A stretch of DNA of 64,000 nt, taken from an uncultured Eubacterium sp. (GTDB lineage: Bacteria; Bacillota; Clostridia; Lachnospirales; Lachnospiraceae). A program made the position numbers and the translations under genes. Below the pieces are notes generated by a model. The model worked only from the letters and a program-made list of their open reading frames with translations. It was not told the origin of the DNA and searched no databases. Shown here piece after piece: positions 33,721-41,722 of this stretch (the first letter of the stretch is position 1; every line of letters begins with the position of its first letter). The stretch spans positions 1 through 64,000 of the forward strand of contig CAJTXO010000016.1 of the NCBI GenBank assembly GCA_910583555.1, read 5' to 3'.

Positions 33721-33803
33721 ATAATTCTCACTTAACATCCTCCCCCAATGCAATAAAGCCAACTGTAACTGCAAGCGCAAGCACAATGTCGCATCGACAT
33801 AGA

Positions 33804-34452
33804 CTATTTCGATAACCGATACCGCACCGCCGGACCGGAACCCGTTTTGATGATTTTGTTTTGCGCGATCAACTCGTTCAGGGCACGTATGGCAGGAAAC
33901 TTTGATCTGCCAAGAAGTTCTTCGACCTCTTTGCGGCTGACCACACCTTTTTGTGTGATCACGGAAAGTACCTTTTCCGTATCGCTCATCGTATCATTAA
34001 AGACTGCGATGATTTTCGGCAGAACAACCACGAAAGAGGACGGAGCGGGCTTAAACACCGGTTTATCAGGATAATCGTCATAGCTTTCTATGATACGCCG
34101 AATACCCGCACCATAACTTTCCATCAGTTCCAAACGGTAAAACACAATCAGTCAGATGATACGGGCGTTTTGTTCCACGCAGTATATGAACTCTGATAAC
34201 AGTTTTACCGCCTTCATCGACTGCATTGATAGAAGTATAGGCAGACAGATCCGGCCTGATTCCATCGCGTATCATGTTCCCAATCTGTTCCATCACTTTT
34301 TCAGTATCCGCCACACCGACAACTCCGCCATTCCGGTCAATCCCGACAAATATCTCACCACCATCCGAATTGGCAAAGGCTATAATCTCTTTTTTAAAAT
34401 CTGCATTAACTTCCTGCTTTAATTCAACAGTATAGCTTTCTTCATATTTCAT
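33804..34452 (-). pseudogene. Decayed AlbA_2-domain ATP-binding protein
   Basis: The N-terminal part (34452 to about 34146) starts MKYEESYTVELKQEV and holds the AlbA_2 domain (ANSDGGEIFVGIDRNGGVVG, RVHILRGTKRPYHL). The C-terminal part (about 34145-33804), in another frame, continues at FYRLELMESYGAGIRR and ends with a winged helix. About 200 central residues, including the ATPase region of intact relatives, are missing, and the frame shifts at the join. It is a deletion remnant. Intact members are putative transcriptional or RNA-binding regulators. Confidence 0.8.
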
Positions 34453-34576
34453 TTTCCAGCCTCCAATAATCGTTATTATCGTTTACATCGCCATTATGCC
34501 CCTAATCCATGACGATTACAAGACAATTATTCCGATTATTACAGTAAAGCCATGCTATTCCCTGCAATTCTGAATT

Positions 34577-35428
34577 TTATCCCTTCATACCACGAGTGAT
34601 CATCGTCACGGAAACAGATGTGTCCCACTGCTTTATTCCTTCTCTGTACAGACGGAGCCGCTCATCATATTTGCCATTGATCACGGATAGTATTTCATCG
34701 GCGTGATTGGAGTGAGCGGACTGAACAGCCTCTATATCTGTTTGTCGCAGCGCTTCAATCATAAGTTCCGCCATCTCAGGTGAATACTTCGAATCATCCG
34801 GAGTGAGGTCAATGACCGCATATCCAGTTGTTACATTTGTAAAACCATTTTCCTCCATAAATGCGGGAATTTCGGACTCAGACTTCGGAAATCTGCAGAC
34901 ATTGAACTTCTCCAGTTCATCTTCTGATTGCGGAACACTCTCCCAAAACCGTTCTTCCTTTACTGTTGTTTCCAGACATGGCGCGACACAGCAAAGCCCT
35001 TTTCGCGCAGATAGGCACAGACATATGCCGCCCGTTTTCAATACTCGTCTTTGTTCACCCCAAAAAGCAGTCGGCTCCACATGTTCCAGAACCGTATTGG
35101 AAATGGTGACATCAAATGAATGATCCTCAAAAGGAAGTTGAGCAGCGTCACCTTCTTTAAAATCAACACCTGTGATATTTTCTTTTGCAAACGCTATAAA
35201 ATTGCTGTCTCTGTCGATGGCGGTAATATGTGCATTTGGATACCATTTACGCAGGGATTCCGCAAGTGCCCCCGGGCCACAGCCAATCTCCAGAATATTC
35301 AACGTAGCACTCTGGTCCAGGTTGAACAAACTTTTATACTGATCAAAGAACATATCGTCAAATCTTAATTTTCTACTAAGATACAGCGTCATGATCCCTT
35401 GCACATGATCTGACCAAATAGTATTCAT
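34577..35428 (-). CDS. SAM-dependent methyltransferase
   Basis: A 283-residue class I methyltransferase from the ATG at 35428. Motif I is LEIGCGPGALAESL, the acidic residue is in TAIDRDSN, motif IV is FDVTISNTVLEHVEP and motif V is GGICLCLSAR. The C-terminal third contains AVIDLTPDDSKYSPEMAE. The substrate is unknown. An ATG five codons upstream (35443) is also available. Confidence 0.85.
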   Translation of the reverse strand: MNTIWSDHVQGIMTLYLSRKLRFDDMFFDQYKSLFNLDQSATLNILEIGCGPGALAESLRKWYPNAHITAIDRDSNFIAFAKENITGVDFKEGDAAQLPFEDHSFDVTISNTVLEHVEPTAFWGEQRRVLKTGGICLCLSARKGLCCVAPCLETTVKEERFWESVPQSEDELEKFNVCRFPKSESEIPAFMEENGFTNVTTGYAVIDLTPDDSKYSPEMAELMIEALRQTDIEAVQSAHSNHADEILSVINGKYDERLRLYREGIKQWDTSVSVTMITRGMKG

Positions 35429-35486
35429 ATTACCCCTCCACAAACTCCGGTTTCGCTTTTATGTAACCACCCAGCCAACACCTTCA

Positions 35487-35870
35487 TCATGGCCCCATCA
35501 AAAACCTTCCGGTTATACTTCTTAAACCAAATATGTCAGCCACATCTTCTAATCCCAATTTGATCTCTTCCCGGGAGAAATCATGTTCTTCTAAAAAATC
35601 ATCCGCCTTATTATTTAAATATAAATAAAACAACAGTGCAATTTCTAAACTCTCCCTATCCTCATCACTGATCAGATCATGTAATCTATTTTCCGCTTCA
35701 TTGATTTTTCCGGCATCGATCATGTCCAACAAATTTTCCAAAGTTTCCTTTTGTACTTTGTTTTCTATCAACTCCACTGTCGGAGATTCCGAATCAATGT
35801 TGAATAATAGCTTTAAAATAACCCGCACCATTTCTTTAATGAGCCGCATGACATAATCCTGCTCAAACAT
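35487..35870 (-). CDS. DUF6483-like protein
   Basis: A 127-residue helical protein starting MFEQDYVMRLIKEMVR and ending with FLEEHDFSREEIKLGLEDVA, the pattern I associate with the Lachnospiraceae family DUF6483. Its function is unknown. Repeated short helices (DMIDAGKINEAENRLHDLI) are TPR-like. Confidence 0.7.
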   Translation of the reverse strand: MFEQDYVMRLIKEMVRVILKLLFNIDSESPTVELIENKVQKETLENLLDMIDAGKINEAENRLHDLISDEDRESLEIALLFYLYLNNKADDFLEEHDFSREEIKLGLEDVADIFGLRSITGRFLMGP

Positions 35871-35948
35871 GATCATCCTCCCCCTGTTCTCTTATATTTA
35901 CATTGGTAAGATTATACCACTTCCTCTTAGCAATGTAAATATATGAAA

Positions 35949-36251
35949 TCAGGCTCTTTCTATCATCAGTACATCAATCGCTCCGGCTGTCTCAAAAACA
36001 TCCATAACATCCTCATTCACATTTCTGACGATCATCCTTCCCTGCTCGTTCATAGTCTTCTGCACCGAACACAACACACGGACTCCCTCAGAAGAAATAT
36101 ACTCCAACTCCGTCATGTCCATTATAAGCGTTTTCACGCCTTGCAGAGAGTCCCCCAGTTGTTTCTCCAGTTTCGGAGCAGTAACCGTCTCCAGCCTGCC
36201 GATCAGTTGTACCGTCAATTCATCGTTTTTCAAAGTTCTTAAAACCGTCAT
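35949..36251 (-). CDS. STAS-domain protein (anti-sigma factor antagonist type)
   Basis: A 100-residue STAS protein of the SpoIIAA/RsbV type. The phosphorylatable Ser lies in DMTELEYISSEGVRVL. I place the start at 36251 because GGAGGGAAACAG precedes it. No anti-sigma kinase or sigma factor lies next to it, so its partner must be elsewhere. Confidence 0.85.
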   Translation of the reverse strand: MTVLRTLKNDELTVQLIGRLETVTAPKLEKQLGDSLQGVKTLIMDMTELEYISSEGVRVLCSVQKTMNEQGRMIVRNVNEDVMDVFETAGAIDVLMIERA

Positions 36252-36310
36252 TCTGTTTCCCTCCAATTTCATATAAAGTACTCATTTAGCCGTATCTGCC
36301 ACTTTTCCCG

Positions 36311-36892
36311 TCATTCCCCAATATCTGTGTGACCTTGCTCAAACTCCCACTGCAGGCCATATTTGTCAATAAAGTAAAAATATTTAGTATTTCCTAAAAG
36401 ATCCGCCGCCTTCTGTTTTATCTGCAGATCATCTTCCTTTTTCTTGTCAAAGTAATGAAAATCTGAAGGATCTGTCTTACTGATCTGATAGACCTTATAA
36501 TCCTGTGTCGTATTAATGAGCGTGACGTCCGGCTGTGCTTTTATATATTCAAAAGCCTCTTCAATATTCGTTATTTTCAACGCTACATGCCTTGCGCCGC
36601 TGACATCGTTTGCCGCAAATATGACCGGTACCTTACGGCCCTCCGGTTTGTGGTAACACATGAGTTCCAACGTGAGACAGGTTCCCGGCACATCCATGAA
36701 CCCGATGGATACCTCGCCTTCTTCCGCCTCGCTGAGAAAACCTCCGGCCTGAAAAAAACCTTTATTTTTCCAGTGGGGTATATGCTGGTTCGGGATCGCT
36801 CCCAAAATTCTTTCGTAATATATAAATGCTTCTATTACATCATCCACAAAAATACATACATGTGATAATCCTGTGAAATTTGGTTTTTCCAT
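36311..36892 (-). CDS. VOC family (glyoxalase-fold) protein
   Basis: A 193-residue protein with two beta-alpha-beta-beta-beta modules. Candidate metal ligands are His 11 in LSHVCIFVDD, Glu in LTLELMCYH, His in GARHVALKI and Glu in LQWEFEQGH. Length and spacing are those of a complete single-chain VOC protein. The substrate is unknown. Confidence 0.82.
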   Translation of the reverse strand: MEKPNFTGLSHVCIFVDDVIEAFIYYERILGAIPNQHIPHWKNKGFFQAGGFLSEAEEGEVSIGFMDVPGTCLTLELMCYHKPEGRKVPVIFAANDVSGARHVALKITNIEEAFEYIKAQPDVTLINTTQDYKVYQISKTDPSDFHYFDKKKEDDLQIKQKAADLLGNTKYFYFIDKYGLQWEFEQGHTDIGE

Positions 36893-37032
36893 CTTGCTCC
36901 TCCTCGCTAACTATCCGCTTTTTCGCGGAGTCGCTTCTGATCTTACTTTATGATAAAGTTTATCAAAGCAGCAGAGAATAACAACCCCTTTGGAACAATT
37001 CGCTCTTTTGGGGGTACGAATTGCTATACATG

Positions 37033-37067
37033 TAAAAGAGCCACTTCCATGCAAGCATGAAGTGACT
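37033..37067 (-). terminator. Terminator downstream of the 37-38 kb pseudogene
   Basis: On the minus strand AGTCACTTCATG pairs with CATGGAAGTGGCT around a short loop, followed by CTTTTAC. It lies 61 bases beyond the end of the pseudogene. Confidence 0.6.
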
Positions 37068-37127
37068 CCTATTTGACCACAGTTATCTTTGATAATCCTT
37101 CTCTCCTGATCCAGTGCATCTCTCCTT

Positions 37128-38147
37128 CTATTTCCTCTTCACATCAATCCATCCGTAAGCTCTCATTTCTGCCCGGAATGCGTTTCTCCATGAATACTTA
37201 TCCTTATACGATGTCATAAGTTTCTGTTTTGCGTCTGCCTCGCCCAAAGATTCCTGTACCTATCCCAATGCCGCAAGAAACGCCGCACATTCCCCATAAT
37301 ACTTCCTGCGATTTGCGCCCATGATCCCTTCTACCCTTTTTTCAAGCAAACCTGCGATTTTTTCGATCGCACGGGTTCTAATATCTGGCTCCATGTGCAC
37401 AACAGATCTCCATTTTGAAAATATATCATGACATACTCCGCCGTTTTCAAAGCCACCCTGCTCCGCATGATATAGTTTTTTGGTATCCGGTTTAACGCCT
37501 CCATCCCCACCGCTGCCATTTTATCCGCATCCGTGCATGTCTCATTTTCCAGTATGTTCAAATACAATCCCGGATGAGAAACGGCATATTCCTCTGCATA
37601 TCTGACGGCCGCGGAAAAATCATTCAATAAACCGTTGGCCTCCAAAATAAGTCGGTCCGCGTCGCCTGACTTGATTGCCCCAAGGTAGGTGATCCACCGT
37701 GTCAAAAACTCCGGAAAATCAGGCAGATCTTCATCTCCATGCTGCATGATCGCCTCCAGCGTCACATGTATGAACGAAATGACACGCTTCCTCCAGCATA
37801 TCCGAAATTCCGCTTTTATCTACATAATAAAATTCTTCGCAAATGTTATTATACCAATCATCATATTCTTCATTTAAGATACTTTCGATCATAATCTCCT
37901 GCGAATCGATTTGGATTAAATTGTCTTTGATGATCTCGTACTTTTCATAAAATTCAACCTCTGCCTCTGCTTCTTTGAGCGATTCATTTTCTGTCGCTCC
38001 CCCTATCGCTTTTAATCTTTCTAGAAAATCCTCCCTGCGGTATTCCGGCAAAATCCGCCCGATCTCATGTATAAAAGAAGTAAGCTGTTATGCTGAATAC
38101 CGCACTGTGATGGCATCCGTTTGTTTTAAAAAATTTGTCAGGTTCAT
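37128..38147 (-). pseudogene. Broken large hypothetical protein
   Basis: Pieces of one long gene in several frames. It starts at MNLTNFLKQTDAITVRYSA, meets a TAA, and reads on in the same frame through EIGRILPEYRREDFLERL to ADMLEEACHFVHTC-like residues at about 37775. It continues in another frame from MTLEAIMQHGDEDLPDFP to KTAEYVMIYF, and ends in a third segment with ANRRKYYGECAAFLAALG, a stop, and WRNAFRAEMRAYGWID. I recall an intact relative of some 600-700 residues in Lachnospiraceae, so several hundred codons are deleted. Its function is unknown. Confidence 0.75.
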
Positions 38148-38171
38148 AAGTTAATCTCCAATCCATATATT

Positions 38172-38759
38172 TTAATGGTTGAAATTATCGTCGTTTATTT
38201 TGCAATATCTTTTCATCTTAGTTGCACCCGTTTCCGAAATCTTCCCATCCGCTACCAACAGCTTCAGCAACGTTCTTACTCAGGTCCGCCCTACATTCAG
38301 CCACCAGGCTACTTCCTCTACTTTATATTCAACATATAGCTGCATCCTGCTTAAAATCAGTGCCTTTTGCGTCTCTATTTTTTCTGTCACTTTTTTTCTG
38401 TCACTTCTTTAGTCTCCGCATTGACAAACGACAATTTTAAAATCGTTCTATCAGGCGCATATTCTTCTATTACCTCTGGCGCAATCCATCCCTGATCTGC
38501 CCAGACATCATCTGCCTCTTTCCCGTGCGTATACTTCCGGGATTTTCCATAATAATACTGTCAGCATCTTTTTTAATAACAACACCGCGCGGCAAATAAA
38601 AATCCGTATTTACAAGACAATTTGCAAGTGCTTCCCTGATCGCCTTGTGCACGGGCGTGTCATCGATCCTAACCACTCCCTCCAGTTTAAAAGGTACTTT
38701 AACATCTTTTACCAGCTTCCCATACAGGAGCCAGCCCCCATTTTCATTACAGGCTGTGA
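38172..38759 (-). pseudogene. Remnant of an AlbA_2/HATPase-type regulator
   Basis: The frame VITACNENGGWLLYGKL, VPFKLEGVVRIDDTPVHK, REALANCLVNTDFYLPRG and IIMENPGS is the middle-to-C-terminal part of the same kind of ATP-binding protein as the remnant at 33804-34452. Downstream it has stops and shifts, and a winged-helix tail (LILSRMQLYVEYKVEEVAW, LKLLVADGKISE) reads to 38172. The N-terminal half is replaced by a flavodoxin fragment at about 38760. It is a different locus or paralogue from the 33.8 kb remnant. Confidence 0.75.
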
Positions 38760-38783
38760 TTACCCTTCATGATTCGTTGACAA
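38727..38783. repeat. 57-bp direct repeat, right copy
   Basis: Identical to 2-58. It covers the exact place where the flavodoxin fragment (minus strand, ELSTNHEG) meets the ATPase remnant (ACNENGGWLLYG). Confidence 0.9.
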
Positions 38784-38903
38784 TTCATTCGCAGCATCCT
38801 CTTTTTCGATAGAAATTGCCTGTGTGTTTTCGTCTAATAAATGTATCAATTTTTCAATACAGTGTTTTGTGTTTCCCGTTCCACTAAAATATATACCCAA
38901 CAT
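38760..38903 (-). pseudogene. N-terminal fragment of a flavodoxin-domain (EFR1-like) protein
   Basis: From an ATG with GGGAG upstream the frame reads MLGIYFSGTGNTKHCIEKL and 28 more residues before TAA. YFSGTGNTK is the FMN-binding phosphate loop of the flavodoxin domain of EFR1-type ferredoxins. The rest of the flavodoxin fold and both ferredoxin clusters are missing because the sequence switches to the ATPase remnant. Confidence 0.75.
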
Positions 38904-38984
38904 AATGAAATCTCCCGTCTGGCTCTTTGATGATTTATTTGTTCTTCCCTACAAACGGGAATTTTGTGCTTTCTATATCATTTT

Positions 38985-39764
38985 CTATGATGAAATAAAC
39001 ATCCCATATTCCTTCGGCACATTTAGAATCCCATCTGTTGTATTTTTTATCAAAATTTCTTTTATTACTTGTTTCGGTATATTATTTAATGATGTCATGC
39101 TGGAAAGCGAATAAATATATTCCACCATATTGTCGATATTAGTAACTGCCAACGAATCAATATATTCTTTTTTTTCAACGGATGAAAAGGTTCTACTCAA
39201 AATCTCATGTCCATTTTGTAGTGTGAAATTCTTATTAATCTTATCTTCAACTCTGTATTCAAATAAGATTTTCGAAAGATACTCGATAATTCCATGCTCA
39301 CCATATGTTGCACAATAAAAAGCACCACCACATTTTAATACGCGACGCACTTCAGTTAATCCTTTTTTTATATTAGGAACATGATATAACATCATATTTG
39401 CAATGACTACATCAAAACTATCATCTTTATAAGGTATTTGCTGAATATCCAAAACTTTATATTCTATATTGTCATAGTTACCTACCGTTTCTTTTGTTGT
39501 TGCTACCATTCCATCTGAAAAATCAGAAAGTATTAATCTAGAACAAGTACTAATCAGAGACTCTCTCCCTTTCCACATATCTCCTGTTCCGCATCCTAAC
39601 TCTAATACACTCGCACCTTTATCAATTCTATAATTTGAAACTATCCAATTTCCAAAACCCATCTTGTTCGTTGAATATTTATCATGAATAGATATTCTTG
39701 TATTTAAATTATTTGCAGTAGCATATTGTTGTTTTACAACCGATGTATCATTTATCTCGCTCAT
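38985..39764 (-). CDS. SAM-dependent methyltransferase
   Basis: A 259-residue class I methyltransferase from MSEINDTSVV. Motif I is LELGCGTGDMWKG, motif II is LILSDFSDGM, motif IV is FDVVIANMMLYHVPN and motif V is GGAFYCATYG. It is AT-rich. The ATG is 3 bases after the stop of an upstream Cys-rich frame, so translation may be coupled. The substrate is unknown. An ATG at 39779 is in frame. Confidence 0.85.
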   Translation of the reverse strand: MSEINDTSVVKQQYATANNLNTRISIHDKYSTNKMGFGNWIVSNYRIDKGASVLELGCGTGDMWKGRESLISTCSRLILSDFSDGMVATTKETVGNYDNIEYKVLDIQQIPYKDDSFDVVIANMMLYHVPNIKKGLTEVRRVLKCGGAFYCATYGEHGIIEYLSKILFEYRVEDKINKNFTLQNGHEILSRTFSSVEKKEYIDSLAVTNIDNMVEYIYSLSSMTSLNNIPKQVIKEILIKNTTDGILNVPKEYGMFISS

Positions 39765-39766
39765 AC

Positions 39767-39973
39767 CTAACCTCCACAAATACCGATTTTCCTACATTTT
39801 TCATATTGCATTGGACCATACGGAAGAATCCACAAAGTTATCTCATCAGCATAATGAACCTCCTTCTTCGGTGAACATTGTTTTTCATTACACGGATCAT
39901 CTTTACAATAGCAATTGGGAATACATCTCTTCGACTCAATTAAAAAATCACTTTTCCTATTACACGTTTGATT
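39767..39973 (-). CDS. Cys-rich small ORF without a clear start
   Basis: An open frame of 68 codons reading CNRKSDFLIESKRCIPNCYC then KDDPCNEKQCSPKKEVHYAD and a tail PYGPMQYEKCRKIGICGG. Eight cysteines are arranged as CxxxCxC, CxxxxC and CxxxxxC, which suggests a metal-binding or disulphide-rich protein. It has no ATG before an upstream TAA, so it is either a 5'-truncated fragment or starts at a non-standard codon. It ends 3 bases before the methyltransferase start. Confidence 0.45.
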   Translation of the reverse strand, partial: NQTCNRKSDFLIESKRCIPNCYCKDDPCNEKQCSPKKEVHYADEITLWILPYGPMQYEKCRKIGICGG

Positions 39974-40160
39974 TTACACTAGGATAATACTATTTGCAAG
40001 CTGTTTGTTCAACTGCATTCATCGCCATACTGCTTAGTTCGAAACATCATCAGTTTGTGTGAAAGATATATGACTATTTCGTGTCATATATTTTTACCTT
40101 ATTGCCTACGTGCACTCGGGACTTTCACCCGTTAGAACTCGCCCATGCTGGGCAAACAGT

Positions 40161-40194
40161 AAAAAGGACTTCCTGAATTTAAAGGAAGTCCTTT
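40161..40194 (-). terminator. Terminator of the 40.2-41.4 kb gene set
   Basis: AAAGGACTTCC pairs perfectly with GGAAGTCCTTT around a 10-base A/T loop, followed on the minus strand by TTTTT. It lies 10 bases beyond the stop at 40204. Confidence 0.9.
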
Positions 40195-40203
40195 ACAACT
40201 TAA

Positions 40204-40824
40204 TCAATCGTATTTCATTTGCAATTTATTATATATCATTTCTTTATTATATCTCTCAATCCAAAACAACATATCAGCATACGTAAGAACATCAAAATCA
40301 TTACCACACAAATCATTCAACGCCAATGTCTTTATTCGCCCTTGAACATATGAATCATGCCCGAAATTAGTCTTAGGAAAAACAAACGTAGCCTGCTTCT
40401 TTAGTTCCTCATAGCACTCCGTTTTTCCATCACGCTCCAAATCCGATAAAAGGAAAAGATACATAACATATATTGCTGATAAAAATGCTACTTCATAATT
40501 AGCATAAACAACTTTTACTGGCATCTCTTCATCAGGCATTTCATAATTTATCATGCGAACATTCAACAATGCGCCTGTAATGCAAGCACATATCTTGTAT
40601 CCATCAATTTTATTTTCTTCATCCTTGCCTGTATCAAAATACTTTTTTCGAACCAGAAGCCTAACATCTTCATATTGATGATATAATTTTTGACACATTG
40701 CATCGGAAACATTAATACGAACTGAATATTTTTCTCGTAAAGCGGGAGAAATCTCATCAAATACATCCTGCGCAGCTTTTGCAATACCGTGCCTCCAAAT
40801 ATATTCAAAAGTATCTATTTTCAT
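40204..40824 (-). CDS. Hypothetical protein, AT-rich island
   Basis: A 206-residue largely helical protein starting MKIDTFEYIWRHGIAKAAQ. Notable segments are a conserved-looking YANYEVAFLSAIYVMYLFLL (hydrophobic helix, residues 110-130) and FPKTNFGHDSYVQGRIKTL. I recognise no family. Its ATG directly follows the stop of the 62-residue gene (TAA ATG), so the two are translationally coupled. Strong AT bias suggests recent acquisition. Confidence 0.7.
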   Translation of the reverse strand: MKIDTFEYIWRHGIAKAAQDVFDEISPALREKYSVRINVSDAMCQKLYHQYEDVRLLVRKKYFDTGKDEENKIDGYKICACITGALLNVRMINYEMPDEEMPVKVVYANYEVAFLSAIYVMYLFLLSDLERDGKTECYEELKKQATFVFPKTNFGHDSYVQGRIKTLALNDLCGNDFDVLTYADMLFWIERYNKEMIYNKLQMKYD

Positions 40825-41013
40825 TTAATAATCACCCACATTTACTTTAAATTCAGAAACAAAATTTTTATCAGACAATCGTTTAATCTTATCTTCAACG
40901 CTTTCACTAGTATTTTTTAATCTAAAGTTGTGAAGCATCTTAAACGCCATTTCTCTGTAATTCGTTTCCTCTCTATATTCTTTTGTAAATACTTCACGCA
41001 CTTTACTCAACAT
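40825..41013 (-). CDS. Small charged hypothetical protein
   Basis: A 62-residue protein, MLSKVREVFTKEYREETNY..., rich in Lys, Glu and Asn, predicted helical, with no membrane segment. AAAGGAG precedes the start. It is abutted by the 206-residue gene downstream. The small-plus-larger coupled arrangement recalls toxin-antitoxin or immunity pairs, but neither product matches a family I know. Confidence 0.6.
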   Translation of the reverse strand: MLSKVREVFTKEYREETNYREMAFKMLHNFRLKNTSESVEDKIKRLSDKNFVSEFKVNVGDY

Positions 41014-41040
41014 AGTAATTCTCCTTTCAGTTTATAATTA

Positions 41041-41436
41041 TCATTTAAGTTTCATAAACTTAAAAAATAAAATCACATAAACAATCGACACTATTGCCAT
41101 TGCAATCGTCGTTCCTAAGCAATAACGGCACGCATTTATAATCGCAATTACACCATACACAACAGTCGATATAATCGTAAGAGCAATCCATTTTCTAGAA
41201 AGTCCAGAAAGTTCTTGTTGTCTACTATCATAAACAGCAAAATACTGATAAGCCATACATATTATCATTGAAATGTATGTAGAAAACGTATTACTATTAA
41301 AAATATCTAACCAATCTATTATATGAATTTCATTACCACTTTGGAACAACTTTCCAACCGATAGGCACATACATGAAATCCAAAAAATCATGGGAATAAT
41401 TATTAGCCAATCAATTTTCTTATCCTTTTTCTTCAT
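41041..41436 (-). CDS. Small integral membrane protein
   Basis: A 131-residue protein with four hydrophobic helices (about residues 11-27, 46-64, 82-102 and 108-126) and a basic N-terminus MKKKDKKIDW. I recognise no family. It lies 27 bases upstream of the 62-residue gene on the same strand and is probably in the same transcript. Confidence 0.65.
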   Translation of the reverse strand: MKKKDKKIDWLIIIPMIFWISCMCLSVGKLFQSGNEIHIIDWLDIFNSNTFSTYISMIICMAYQYFAVYDSRQQELSGLSRKWIALTIISTVVYGVIAIINACRYCLGTTIAMAIVSIVYVILFFKFMKLK

Positions 41437-41666
41437 ACCTACAAATCCCCTGTTATAGTAAAATATACAAAGAATATTATATCATATTTCCAAAAAAAGA
41501 CAAGCATCGACAATAAACATTACCTACTTTATAAATATGTTACAATATAAAATTGATAAACTCAATAAAAACTGTACAACTTTAAAGCAGTTTATATATA
41601 TTATATGCAAAAAATACATCTTATGTATTTTTTAGAGCCAAAATAAAGCCACCTTTTCATTTTTTT

Positions 41667-41700
41667 AAAAAAGGCTTCCAAAGTTTCCTTTAGAAGCCTT
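41667..41700 (-). terminator. Terminator of the str operon
   Basis: AAGGCTTC pairs with GAAGCCTT, with an inner CTAAAG/CTTTGG stem and a GAAA-type loop, followed by TTTTTT. It lies 23 bases after the tuf stop. Confidence 0.9.
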
Positions 41701-41722
41701 GATTTTACCGATAAAATCAGTA

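Noticed and set aside
59..38726. Interval between the two 57-bp repeats as a mobile element
   Set aside because: It contains ribosomal protein genes, purA and other core genes, has no transposition functions apart from the truncated integrase, and lacks inverted ends.
40095..40160. Sequence resembling the terminal region of an insertion sequence
   Set aside because: GGGACTTTCACCCGTTAGAA followed by a GCCCA/TGGGC hairpin looks familiar from IS-rich Clostridia, but there is no transposase, no inverted repeat pair and no target duplication.
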